Of a DNA stretch of 9,252 nt, positions 1-7,643 are shown in pieces. The notes beneath the pieces are model-generated. The model was not told where the DNA came from. It did no database searches and was given only the letters and a program-made list of their open reading frames with translations. The position numbers and the translations under genes are program-made. Source of the stretch: an uncultured Acidimicrobiia bacterium (GTDB taxonomy: Bacteria > Actinomycetota > Acidimicrobiia > Spongiisociales > Spongiisociaceae); contig CALCCX010000439.1 of NCBI GenBank assembly GCA_937900165.1, positions 1 to 9,252 on the forward strand. The letters are read 5' to 3'. The stretch's first letter is position 1. Each line of letters begins with the position of its first letter.

Positions 1-536
1 CGGAACTCGGGGCGACCTTCATTCATCCGTACGAGCATTTGGACGTTATCGCCGGCCAGGGCACTGCGGCAATGGAGTTGCTACTCGATCACCCTGATCT
101 CGATCTGTTGGTGGTCCCGATCGGGGGTGGCGGGTTGATCAGCGGAAGCATCGTCGCGGCATCAGGCATGGCCCCTGGGCTGGTGGTCATAGGTGCCGAG
201 CCCGAGCAGGTAGATGACGCCTACCGATCCCTTCAGAGCGGAATCCATCAGCCGCCGGTCATGCCTCCGTTGTCCATCGCGGATGGCTTGCTTGCTGTTC
301 TCGGCGAAAAAGCCTTCGAAATACTGACCGCGGCCGGCTCCAAGATCGTCACCGTGAGCGAGGACGAGATAGTCGACGCCGCCCTCTTCCACCTCCACCG
401 CATGAAAACCGTCGTCGAACCATCCGGAGCGGTCCCCCTCGCCGCTCTCAACAAGATGGGCAGCGAACTCGTCGGCAAGAAGATCGGCGTGATAGTCAGC
501 GGCGGCAACACCGACTTCGCCTGGGTTCCTCGGTGA
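1..536 (+). CDS. Threonine/serine dehydratase (PLP fold type II), 3' part only
   Basis: This is the C-terminal ~177 residues of a PLP-dependent ammonia-lyase of the threonine dehydratase/serine racemase family, which deaminates L-threonine (or L-serine) to a 2-oxo acid and ammonia in the cytosol. The first complete codon is at base 3 and the frame is open from the window edge, so the gene is cut by the contig start. The N-terminal half with the PLP-binding lysine is missing. Visible signatures are HPYEHLDVIAGQGT near the start, the tetraglycine phosphate-binding loop IGGGGLI (120-140) and the terminal SGGN motif (498-509). The protein ends about nine residues after SGGN with no C-terminal ACT regulatory domain, so it is the short, catabolic-like form and not the isoleucine-feedback-regulated biosynthetic IlvA. 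Without the N-terminus, threonine dehydratase and serine racemase/dehydratase cannot be separated. It converges with the minus-strand glycosyltransferase block; 537-589 holds nothing I recognise. Confidence 0.9.
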   Translation, partial: ELGATFIHPYEHLDVIAGQGTAAMELLLDHPDLDLLVVPIGGGGLISGSIVAASGMAPGLVVIGAEPEQVDDAYRSLQSGIHQPPVMPPLSIADGLLAVLGEKAFEILTAAGSKIVTVSEDEIVDAALFHLHRMKTVVEPSGAVPLAALNKMGSELVGKKIGVIVSGGNTDFAWVPR

Positions 537-589
537 TTTGACCCAACATCAAAGTTGCGCGCCACCTGTCGCATCGCAAGTGGCTGTGG

Positions 590-649
590 CTAGGTGAGGG
601 CATCCTCCACAATCACCTCGAAATCCGTTATGACGCTGATGGCAGGCAT
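590..649 (-). pseudogene. Remnant of a third GT2 glycosyltransferase N-terminus (19 codons)
   Basis: An ATG at 649-647 opens a 19-codon frame ending in TAG (592-590), eight bases after the stop of the upstream GT2 gene. Its translation, MPAISVITDFEVIVEDALT, reads like a GT2 N-terminus with an internal loss. The opening matches the usual first strand (compare PAISVLMTTYN in the neighbour). TDFEVIVEDALT matches the second strand that normally lies about 28 residues further on (compare QDFDVVITNDAGTD). The intervening helix and the rest of the enzyme are absent, and the dehydratase gene ends only 53 bp beyond. I infer a decayed gene at the broken 3' edge of the glycosyltransferase cluster. It is too short to be sure, and an assembly collapse or chance resemblance remains possible. 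No good ribosome binding site precedes it. Confidence 0.45.
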
Positions 650-657
650 GCTCGCGC

Positions 658-1746
658 TCAACGAGCCGAACTGGCGGCCGGTCGTAGTTCGTCGAGTCGG
701 AGTTCTGAGACGTCGGCGACCAGATGGAGTCGTCGCCCGGCTGACTTCCGGACGGCTGCAGCCTCCAGCTGGGGCACGGGATTGCCTTCGGTAAAAACGA
801 AACTGATGTTGCCGGTTATCTGATGAGAGAGCGTTTCCATTTGGGCAGCACGAGGGGTGACCACGATTATCTCGAAAGATTGTTCAGCCAGTTCGCCGGC
901 CACGGCTTTGAGGGCATCGAGCGTGATTGTCGGGTCAGGAGGGCACGCAATGGCCACTGTGAGGTCGAACAGAAATGCATCTGCCCGCCGCAGCGATGCT
1001 GTCAACATTCGTTTCCGTAGGTCGGCGATTCGGCTCCCGGCTTCCACAGGGTGGCGTTTGTACACCTCGCCCAGGCACGTATGGAACCGAGTGGCTTCGC
1101 GAGTTGTGATGTTCGATCGGCCTCCCCGAATGTAGTACTCGAAGGTGATCTGATCGATACGGCGAAACTCGAAGAATGACGAGAGACGTAGCCACATGTC
1201 CCAGTCCTCCAGGACCTCGAGAGCGGGGTCGAACGGTCCGCCCACCTCGTCGAAGGCGTAACGAGGGATCATCTGAGCCATCGCCGGGATGTAGTTGTCG
1301 ACGAGGAGACGGTCGCGATCGAAGGTGGTCGGAACCGGCAGCATCCGGCGGCTCATGATGTTCCCAGAGTCGTCTTCGATCACCTGCAACCCGTCAGTGT
1401 ATGGGATCACTCTCTCGTCCTTCGCTGCCACCTCGTATAGCGTGGCCAGGTGGTGTGGGAGGTAGAGGTCGTCGTCGGCCAGCAGAGTTGTGAACCTTCC
1501 GGTCGCTGCAGCGAGCGCCGAGTTGAGAGCTTGGGTGACGCCGAGGTTGGTTGGATGCGTGATCAGGGATATTTGCAGACGGTCGGCGAAGCCATCGAGG
1601 ATGGTGCTCGGGTCCGTGCCGGCGTCGTTGGTGATCACAACATCAAAGTCTTGGAAGGTCTGGGTTGTGAGGCTTTCGAGAGCCCTTGGTAGGAGGTGCG
1701 ACCTGTTGTAGGTCGTCATCAGAACCGAAATAGCGGGTGTGCTCAA
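658..1746 (-). CDS. GT2 family glycosyltransferase with a degenerate C-terminal GT-A half-domain
   Basis: This 362-residue cytosolic enzyme is predicted to transfer a sugar from an activated nucleotide donor onto a growing glycan. Residues 1 to ~250 form a GT-A fold of family 2. The first strand is ISVLMTTYN (6-14), the nucleotide-binding turn is NDAGTD (40-45), the metal-binding triad is DDD (91-93), and the acceptor-side motif is EDWDMWLRL (180-188). Residues ~261-362 look like the first half of a second GT-A unit: LTVAIACPP, EIIVVTPR, then KSAGRRLHLVADVSELR where a DxD triad would sit. The acidic residues there are lost, so it is probably non-catalytic. The start is TTG at 1746-1744. The upstream stop TGA ends at 1748, leaving one base between the genes, so translation is probably coupled; GGGGA just upstream (1755-1751) may serve as the ribosome site. 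There is no signal peptide or membrane segment. Donor and acceptor are unknown. Confidence 0.88.
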   Translation of the reverse strand: MSTPAISVLMTTYNRSHLLPRALESLTTQTFQDFDVVITNDAGTDPSTILDGFADRLQISLITHPTNLGVTQALNSALAAATGRFTTLLADDDLYLPHHLATLYEVAAKDERVIPYTDGLQVIEDDSGNIMSRRMLPVPTTFDRDRLLVDNYIPAMAQMIPRYAFDEVGGPFDPALEVLEDWDMWLRLSSFFEFRRIDQITFEYYIRGGRSNITTREATRFHTCLGEVYKRHPVEAGSRIADLRKRMLTASLRRADAFLFDLTVAIACPPDPTITLDALKAVAGELAEQSFEIIVVTPRAAQMETLSHQITGNISFVFTEGNPVPQLEAAAVRKSAGRRLHLVADVSELRLDELRPAASSAR

Positions 1747-1747
1747 C

Positions 1748-4700
1748 TCATCCCCGAATCTGAAGCTCGGAGAAACGTTCGTTGGCGCTCGTTCCGAATC
1801 TGGAGATTGCGTCTGCTTCCGGTCTGTCCATCCTGACTTCGAATCCCGAGACCGTTTTCACCTCGATTGGGCCAGAGGGAGATGTCTCCAGCGCCATCCT
1901 GGCTGCCGACCAGTCTGAGACCTCGATGATCTCTCCCGCCTGACATATGAGGACAAGATGATCCTCGACACCCTCCAGGCTGGCGGCGGCACCTTCCGCT
2001 TGGTGCCAGTCGAGGTTGAAGATCTCAATTCCTACTGCCCGCAGTGCTCCGCCTTCTATCTCGGCGATCGGGTATCCGGCCCTCTCGATGATCCGGACCC
2101 TGTCGGCTATGCACAGAGCGCTCTTGGCGGTCGCGGCGGCGCCACGTGGATCTCCGTCTGACAGCACGATGGCTGTCAGCAGCCCAGACGGGTTGGCCGT
2201 TCGCCGTCCAAAATGGCGACCTGCCTTGGCCATGAGCGCGCCGTAGTCGAGACCGAGTTTCGAAAAAGTCGCACCGCCGTGGTGCAACACAACGGATGCG
2301 TCGGCTACTCGCAGTGTTTGACCACTGGCCAAGACCCTGGCGCTCAGTTCGTCGTCCTCGAAGTTCCCAATACCGAAACCTTCGTCGAAGCCGCCCACCT
2401 GCTCGAAAAGTGAGCGTCTGGCGACGAGGCAAAATCCGACCAGGCGGTTGGTCAGCCAGTTCGCGCCCTGCCTGCCTTGAACGAACCGTCGCGCCCAACG
2501 CTCGGCGGCGGCCCTGTCCGAGAGTGGCGGGGAGTCTGGGACGGCTTGGAGACCGGAGATTTGGTTCGAACGGGGCCCGACCATGCCAGTTCCCGGAACG
2601 TCGAGAGCTTTGAGCATCTCGATCAGCCAACCGTCTGTGAGGATCGTATCGTTGTTCAGCACGCATATGTACTCGCCGCTCGACGCCGCAATCCCCTGGT
2701 TGACTGCTGTAGGAAACCCAAGGTTCTCGGCGTTGGTGATGACGACCATGTCATCCATTCCGGCCAGGCCCTGTGGCGTACCATCTGTCGAGCCGTTGTC
2801 GACCACGATGATCTCGAGGGGGGCCTCGCGGTACATGTCGAGACTGTCGAGACACTCAGCGGTGTACTCCCAGTTGTTCCAGACTGGGATAACGATTGAA
2901 ACCGTGCCGGGCAACCGCTCGGCCGGAGCTGAGATCGAGGCGACTGAGGGGGTCGGTTCGGTTGGGCGGCTGATCGCTCTCAGCGACTCGACCGATGAGT
3001 CAGCCGAGAGGTGGGCATCTGCCAGGTCGGCCTGAAGGCCGTGATAGTCGATTGCGATGTGGGCGGCCCTTGGCGCCCCACCGACTGCAGCGCCGTGGAA
3101 TCCGTCGAATGCGTTTGTTCCGAAGTAGAGGACCGAGCTTGGACTGAAGGCCGCGGCCACTGCCGCCATCGGCGCGTCGGAATCGTCGAAAACGTATATG
3201 CCTTTCCTACGGAGGGTTCGGCCGTCATATTGTGGGATGGGCCCGTTGCAGACGACGATCAGCGACTCCTGATTGGCTGACTCCACGATGCCATCGAACA
3301 TGTCCTTGAGGGGTGGGGCGAGTGTGGACGGGCCGGACGCGAGGGCTAGCACCATCGACTCTCCCGAGGCATCGGCGAGCGTTGATCGGGCGTGAGATGG
3401 CCGATCGGCCTCTGTACTCTTGGCGAAGTGGCCGCCGAGGAATCGACCAGTCAGGCCGACTTTCAGCTGGTCAGCCGAGCAAATGTACGGCGCCAAGAGG
3501 GGCGTGCCTGGTCGGTCTGTAGCCAGCAGGGCGTGCCCGGTGATGCTGCTTCCCGAAGCGAAAGGGCTACCTTCGCCGCTAGCCCCCGCGTGAATAATCA
3601 AACCCTTGGATGTCAAAAGGCCGACTCCGGCGGGTTCATCAGCATCTAGCAGTGATCCGACCCAATCGGGCTCAGCAGCCACCGAGGCCGGAACAACCAA
3701 GACTCGGCCGACTCCCGCGGCGTCGATCGCGTCGAGCCTGGCAGGGTGGTCGATGGTCTTGAGATTGGTGATTCTCAGGCGACCGGGAATCGAAGCACGC
3801 AGCCAGAGCATTGTTTCTGGGCTCGGCGTTCCGATCAGCACAATTCCGATGTCGTGCGCCGAGGCGATCTGGTCTGCGGATTGTGACTCCATCACAACCT
3901 CGAGCAGCGCCTCGTCGAGTACCGGTCTGGCGATTGTCAGAGGCCCTGAAGCCGAGGGGCTGTATCCCTCGGCGACCAGATCGGCGACGAGTGACGAGGC
4001 CTTGGTGCTTGGTTTGGATGTCGGTTCGCCGATATGGAGGAGGCTGGATCCCGTCTCGGCCGGTTGGTCCCATGCCAGGACGAAGCCGGCTGGATCAATC
4101 ACGCTCCTTATGCGACGGAGCAGCGGCCGGTCGGTTGACGTCCCGGCGATCACGACATCGAAGCGGCGGTCTTCGCCTTCTGAAAGCGATTCGGTTCTGA
4201 GGTCTAGAACGCGGACTCCTCGGGGCAGTTGCTCGCCAATCGCAGCTTCGATGTCGAAATCTCCGACGTCCGACGGTCGGTGGGCGAGGATCTCCGCTAG
4301 ATCGGCGAAGCCCTTGGCAGCCAGCCGTTCGGCGACAGATGCCGCGGTTTCGGTAGGCATGGCGTCTCGGTGAACCAGCAGATCTTCGAGTAATTCACGA
4401 TCTGACGCGATAGCGGCTGCCAGAAGGCCCGTCGCTATCGACTCGCCTGACGGGCTGCCGGCTTCGGCCCGCTCCAATGCAAGCCGAGCTGTGGCGCGGG
4501 GAGCAAGCCGGCGGGCAGCCGCGGCGACGACCATTCCGCTCATGTCGGCTCGCGCAATTGCCCTGAGAGAATCGACGGGATCGGATGTGGAGGCTGCGGC
4601 GGCAACCACGGCGTTCCAGCGAATCGTTTCGGGGTCCCGCAGGTGGGACTCGAGCCGCTCGAGGGCCTCGTGTGCCCGGCCAATCCGGATGAGGGCGCCC

Positions 4701-6286
4701 GCTGCCAGCGAATCCACGATGACTCGATTGCCCTTGATCTCGAAGATGGGCCTGGGTCCGTCGCCGGTGCCATCGCTGCTGATGTCCGCCACTGTTTCGT
4801 AGTCGGCCAATTCGGTTGCTGCGATCGCCAGGGCGGCGGAGGCGAGGTCGTCGTTTGGAACGAGCTCGATCGCGGCCTTGGCGGCTTTGACGGCGCCCGC
4901 GTGGTTCCCGGCGTCGATCTGGGCGTTGGCGAGAGCTGCGTAGACATTGGCAAGTCCCGCGCCGGCCAGGTCCCCTTCCAGGGATTCGATAAGCAGCTCG
5001 ACCTTTAGGTCAGGCTCCGCTGAGCCAAGGCCAAGCGCCCTCGCGTATTCAAAGGCGTGCATGGGTGTTGCCAGCTGTTCGTACTCGAGCTTGGCCATAT
5101 TGAGGTTTCGCACGTACTTTTCTTTCTCGTCAACGACGTCGTCGAGGTAGCCATAGTGATCGAGTGCAATGGAGTGGGCCTCGACGGTGGTCAGAGAAGA
5201 GCCATCATCTTTGATCACCCGTTCGTGGAGAGCACCTTCGAACTTGGTCCCAGTCGTGGAGAAGATACGGTTGGCAAAAAAGGAGCTGGCGATGTCCCCG
5301 TTCGTGGTGCGGTTGTGCACCTGGATCGACATGCCATCGACGTCCCCGGCAATGGTCGCCAGAATCCGGCGGAGATATTCGGGGTCCGTCGCCGTGAGGC
5401 GCTCGTCTGCGTCGATCCACAATACGAACCAGGCGTCACGGGACTTGTCGAGGGCCTGATTTCGGGCCCAACCGAAATGTTCCTGCCAGTCCACCTCGCC
5501 CACGTTCGCTCCGCCCACTCTCGCCAGGGCTACGGTGTCATCCGTCGATCCGGTGTCGATGACCTCGATCCGGTCTACGAACCCTTCGAGCGAGTTCAAG
5601 CACGCCTCGATGTTGTCTGATTCATCTCTGACGATCAGATTGGCCACGAGAAGTGGCCGGTCATCAGGTCCTGCTCCTTCAGGGATCGCCTCGATGCACC
5701 GCCTGGTGTGATGAGCCACAGCCGAGCCGGCCACCACCGGGATCCCACTGAGACGCACCGCCGGAATATGAATGAGGCGATCTGCTGGACCGGCTAGTTG
5801 GGTTCCAGTAGCGACGATGCAGGAGAACCCGATCGATCCAACTATCAGCTTCTCCTTGGTTGAGCCCGAATATTGGTCAAGCTCCCCGGGGTGTTTGGGC
5901 CGTTTGAGGTCGACATAGGGCGTTACGCCTGGGTCGTTGCTCCAAGGTACTGCCGGTCGTTTGTGAGCCAAGGCGGCCGCGGTCAAAGTCGCCGCGCCCC
6001 GTCGGCTCAGAGTGACGTCATCGTGGATCAAGAGGAACAGATGCTCAGCGCGGCTCTCGGTCACCTGCCGCAGGGCGGCGATTCCCCAGCCTTCGATGGC
6101 GGTAGCCTCGCCAGGCAGCTTGGAGAGCAGGGGCACGCTTTGGCGAGTGGCCGCCATCACTTCGACGGTTCCCTCTTCGCCGACGAGTGTTCTGGCGTGC
6201 CGGACCGCCGAACCGAGGGCTGAAGCCGGCCCGTAGGCCAGCACCACGACGTGTTCAAGCACCATTCCCCGTTCCGAGCTCTCCAT
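1748..6286 (-). CDS. Giant multidomain glycosyltransferase (WaaE-like GT2 + TPR-like region + GT2)
   Basis: This protein of about 1512 aa is predicted to carry two competent GT-A modules plus degenerate ones. Residues ~9-202 are a weak GT-A-like unit (IHDD at 87-90). Residues 210-397 are a WaaE/KdtX-like GT2 with NLIVRDESDNIEACLNSL, IDTGSTDDT (243-251), WARNQAL (273-279) and the metal site DADE (292-295). Residues 407-667 are alanine-rich helices resembling degenerate TPRs. Residues ~675-742 look faintly like a methyltransferase. Residues 812-957 resemble the back half of a GT2. Residues 977-1092 are unrecognised. A Pro/Ser-rich linker leads to a good GT2 at 1128-1362 (IVIPVWNNWEYT, VVDNGSTDGT, LNNDT at 1210-1214, FEDDELSAR). 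A tail follows at 1367-1512. The frame is also open to a GTG at 6385, but those 33 Arg/Trp-rich residues look non-coding. I chose ATG 6286; ATG 6265 (MVLEHVVVLAYGP) is equally plausible. It is probably cytosolic, first gene of the operon, and acts in surface-glycan or protein glycosylation. Confidence 0.85.
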   Translation of the reverse strand: MESSERGMVLEHVVVLAYGPASALGSAVRHARTLVGEEGTVEVMAATRQSVPLLSKLPGEATAIEGWGIAALRQVTESRAEHLFLLIHDDVTLSRRGAATLTAAALAHKRPAVPWSNDPGVTPYVDLKRPKHPGELDQYSGSTKEKLIVGSIGFSCIVATGTQLAGPADRLIHIPAVRLSGIPVVAGSAVAHHTRRCIEAIPEGAGPDDRPLLVANLIVRDESDNIEACLNSLEGFVDRIEVIDTGSTDDTVALARVGGANVGEVDWQEHFGWARNQALDKSRDAWFVLWIDADERLTATDPEYLRRILATIAGDVDGMSIQVHNRTTNGDIASSFFANRIFSTTGTKFEGALHERVIKDDGSSLTTVEAHSIALDHYGYLDDVVDEKEKYVRNLNMAKLEYEQLATPMHAFEYARALGLGSAEPDLKVELLIESLEGDLAGAGLANVYAALANAQIDAGNHAGAVKAAKAAIELVPNDDLASAALAIAATELADYETVADISSDGTGDGPRPIFEIKGNRVIVDSLAAGALIRIGRAHEALERLESHLRDPETIRWNAVVAAAASTSDPVDSLRAIARADMSGMVVAAAARRLAPRATARLALERAEAGSPSGESIATGLLAAAIASDRELLEDLLVHRDAMPTETAASVAERLAAKGFADLAEILAHRPSDVGDFDIEAAIGEQLPRGVRVLDLRTESLSEGEDRRFDVVIAGTSTDRPLLRRIRSVIDPAGFVLAWDQPAETGSSLLHIGEPTSKPSTKASSLVADLVAEGYSPSASGPLTIARPVLDEALLEVVMESQSADQIASAHDIGIVLIGTPSPETMLWLRASIPGRLRITNLKTIDHPARLDAIDAAGVGRVLVVPASVAAEPDWVGSLLDADEPAGVGLLTSKGLIIHAGASGEGSPFASGSSITGHALLATDRPGTPLLAPYICSADQLKVGLTGRFLGGHFAKSTEADRPSHARSTLADASGESMVLALASGPSTLAPPLKDMFDGIVESANQESLIVVCNGPIPQYDGRTLRRKGIYVFDDSDAPMAAVAAAFSPSSVLYFGTNAFDGFHGAAVGGAPRAAHIAIDYHGLQADLADAHLSADSSVESLRAISRPTEPTPSVASISAPAERLPGTVSIVIPVWNNWEYTAECLDSLDMYREAPLEIIVVDNGSTDGTPQGLAGMDDMVVITNAENLGFPTAVNQGIAASSGEYICVLNNDTILTDGWLIEMLKALDVPGTGMVGPRSNQISGLQAVPDSPPLSDRAAAERWARRFVQGRQGANWLTNRLVGFCLVARRSLFEQVGGFDEGFGIGNFEDDELSARVLASGQTLRVADASVVLHHGGATFSKLGLDYGALMAKAGRHFGRRTANPSGLLTAIVLSDGDPRGAAATAKSALCIADRVRIIERAGYPIAEIEGGALRAVGIEIFNLDWHQAEGAAASLEGVEDHLVLICQAGEIIEVSDWSAARMALETSPSGPIEVKTVSGFEVRMDRPEADAISRFGTSANERFSELQIRG

Positions 6287-6542
6287 TGGGAGCCTGTCGG
6301 CATCTCCTGGCGCCCCCTTAGCCCCAATCCACCGCACGGATTGGCTCCTCGCCCGCCTCGGCCAGCCAAGGCAAGGTTTTCTCACGTTCGGCCCGTCTCA
6401 CAACCAGTGAAAGCCGAAACAACCCAGAATCTCAATAGCAGCGCGACCCGCCGGGCGACTCGCTTCCCTAAGTCGGTGGATCCAGGCTTAGGAGGCCGTC
6501 AATCCTCTCAAGGTGGGCAATGAGCCAGTCGAGAACCAGGCA
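6287..6542. promoter_or_regulatory. Divergent intergenic region between glycosyltransferase operon and aminotransferase
   Basis: This stretch separates the minus-strand glycosyltransferase operon from the plus-strand aminotransferase and must hold promoters for both. On the minus strand, TATTGA (6437-6432) preceded by TGC (6440-6438) looks like an extended -10 element, but I see no convincing -35 at the right spacing. On the plus strand, AGGAGG at 6490-6495 is a good Shine-Dalgarno-like string, but it lies 17 bases before GTG 6513 and 47 before ATG 6543, too far for either start. No tRNA, clear hairpin or riboswitch was seen. Confidence 0.35.
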
Positions 6543-7643
6543 ATGCAGCGCGTGGCGATGGTAGATGTCTCCTTTGGAGTCGAAGAGGAAGACGCAGTCC
6601 TGGCGGTGTTGCGTTCTGGGCACATCGCACAGGGTCCGGTCGTTGAGCGCTTGGAGGCGGCCTTCCGTGAATCGATCGGTGTCGACCATGCGGTCGCGGT
6701 CAGCTCCGGCACCGCGGCGCTGCGGTTGGCGATCGAGGCGACCGGGATTGGCGAGGGAGATCTAGTTCTCGCTCCGGCGTTCACCTTCGCAGCAACGATC
6801 AACGCGATATTCGAGACTGGGGCTTCTGTATTGTTGGCAGACGTCGATCGGCACGGAAACCTCGATGTCGAGCGGTCCGAGGAGTGGCCGCTTGACAGGA
6901 TATCGGCCATTGTGCCGGTTCATCTCTACGGTCGCCCTGTCGATATGGTTCCTGTCATGGGTTTGGCGCTCCGGCATGGTTGGGTGGTGGTCGAAGACGC
7001 CGCCCAGGCCATCGGAGCCTCGTTGAGGGGCCGTTCCGTCGGAACGTTCGGGAGCGGGGCGTTTTCCTTGTACGCCACCAAGAACATTACGACCGGCGAG
7101 GGTGGTGTTGTCACCACGGATGACGAGGGTTTGGCTGCCTCATTGCGTCTACTCCGTTCGCAGGGCTCTGCTACCAGATATGAGTACGACTCGGTCGGCT
7201 ACAACTACAGGCTGACCGACCTTCAGGCGGCCATCGGTCTTCCGCAGATGGCCAGGCTCGATGCGATCACCAGTGCGCGCCTCGCCAACGCGGTTGCCCT
7301 GAACGACGGCCTGGCCGACCTCGAGGGTCTACTGACTCCGGACATTGGCCCCGAAATGGTGCACGCCTTCCACCAATACACGGTGCGGATAACGTCAGAA
7401 GCGAGATTTTCCAGGGATGAGCTGATTCGTCAGTTGGATGAGGACGGCATCGACAGCACGATCGTCTACCCCCGTCCGCTGCACCGATACCCGATTTACC
7501 GAGATCATCCGCGGGTGGCTTCGCTGGCTACCCCCCTTTCCGACGAGTTGGCCTCCCAGGTCCTTTCGCTTCCCGTGCACCCCAACCTCGGGGACAACGA
7601 TTTGGATCGCATCGTCAGTTCGCTAATGCGCCGATTGGGCTGA
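6543..7643 (+). CDS. DegT/DnrJ/EryC1/StrS family sugar aminotransferase
   Basis: This PLP-dependent fold type I aminotransferase transfers an amino group, usually from glutamate, to a keto-sugar nucleotide to make an amino sugar for a surface glycan. The frame encodes 366 residues from ATG 6543, normal for the family. Motifs follow the expected order: SGHIAQGPVVERLE near the N-terminus, SSGTAAL (54-60) for PLP phosphate, PVHLYG, EDAAQAIGA (151-159) whose aspartate contacts the pyridine nitrogen, LYATKNITTGEGG with the Schiff-base lysine at 180, and GYNYRLTDLQAAIG (219-232). The C-terminal IVYPRPLH is also typical. The start is unsure: GTG 6513 is in frame and adds ten residues, ATG 6558 is a third choice, and none has a clear ribosome site. 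Its 3' end overlaps the convergent oxidoreductase by 29 bp. Substrate position (C3 or C4) cannot be read from sequence alone. Confidence 0.92.
   Translation: MQRVAMVDVSFGVEEEDAVLAVLRSGHIAQGPVVERLEAAFRESIGVDHAVAVSSGTAALRLAIEATGIGEGDLVLAPAFTFAATINAIFETGASVLLADVDRHGNLDVERSEEWPLDRISAIVPVHLYGRPVDMVPVMGLALRHGWVVVEDAAQAIGASLRGRSVGTFGSGAFSLYATKNITTGEGGVVTTDDEGLAASLRLLRSQGSATRYEYDSVGYNYRLTDLQAAIGLPQMARLDAITSARLANAVALNDGLADLEGLLTPDIGPEMVHAFHQYTVRITSEARFSRDELIRQLDEDGIDSTIVYPRPLHRYPIYRDHPRVASLATPLSDELASQVLSLPVHPNLGDNDLDRIVSSLMRRLG

Noticed and set aside
561..590. GCCAC...GTGGC hairpin after the dehydratase stop
   Set aside because: Five-bp arms with a 14-base loop and no T-tract; too weak for a terminator.
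592..618. Inverted repeat AGGTGA...TCACCT with an inner GAGG/CCTC stem between convergent genes
   Set aside because: It could be a bidirectional terminator, but the stem is bulged, there is no T-run on either side, and it lies within the glycosyltransferase remnant, so I do not call it.
3606..4373. 255-codon open frame on the plus strand
   Set aside because: It lies wholly antisense to the large glycosyltransferase, is Ser/Arg-rich with no recognisable motif, and is a typical mirror ORF of high-GC coding DNA.
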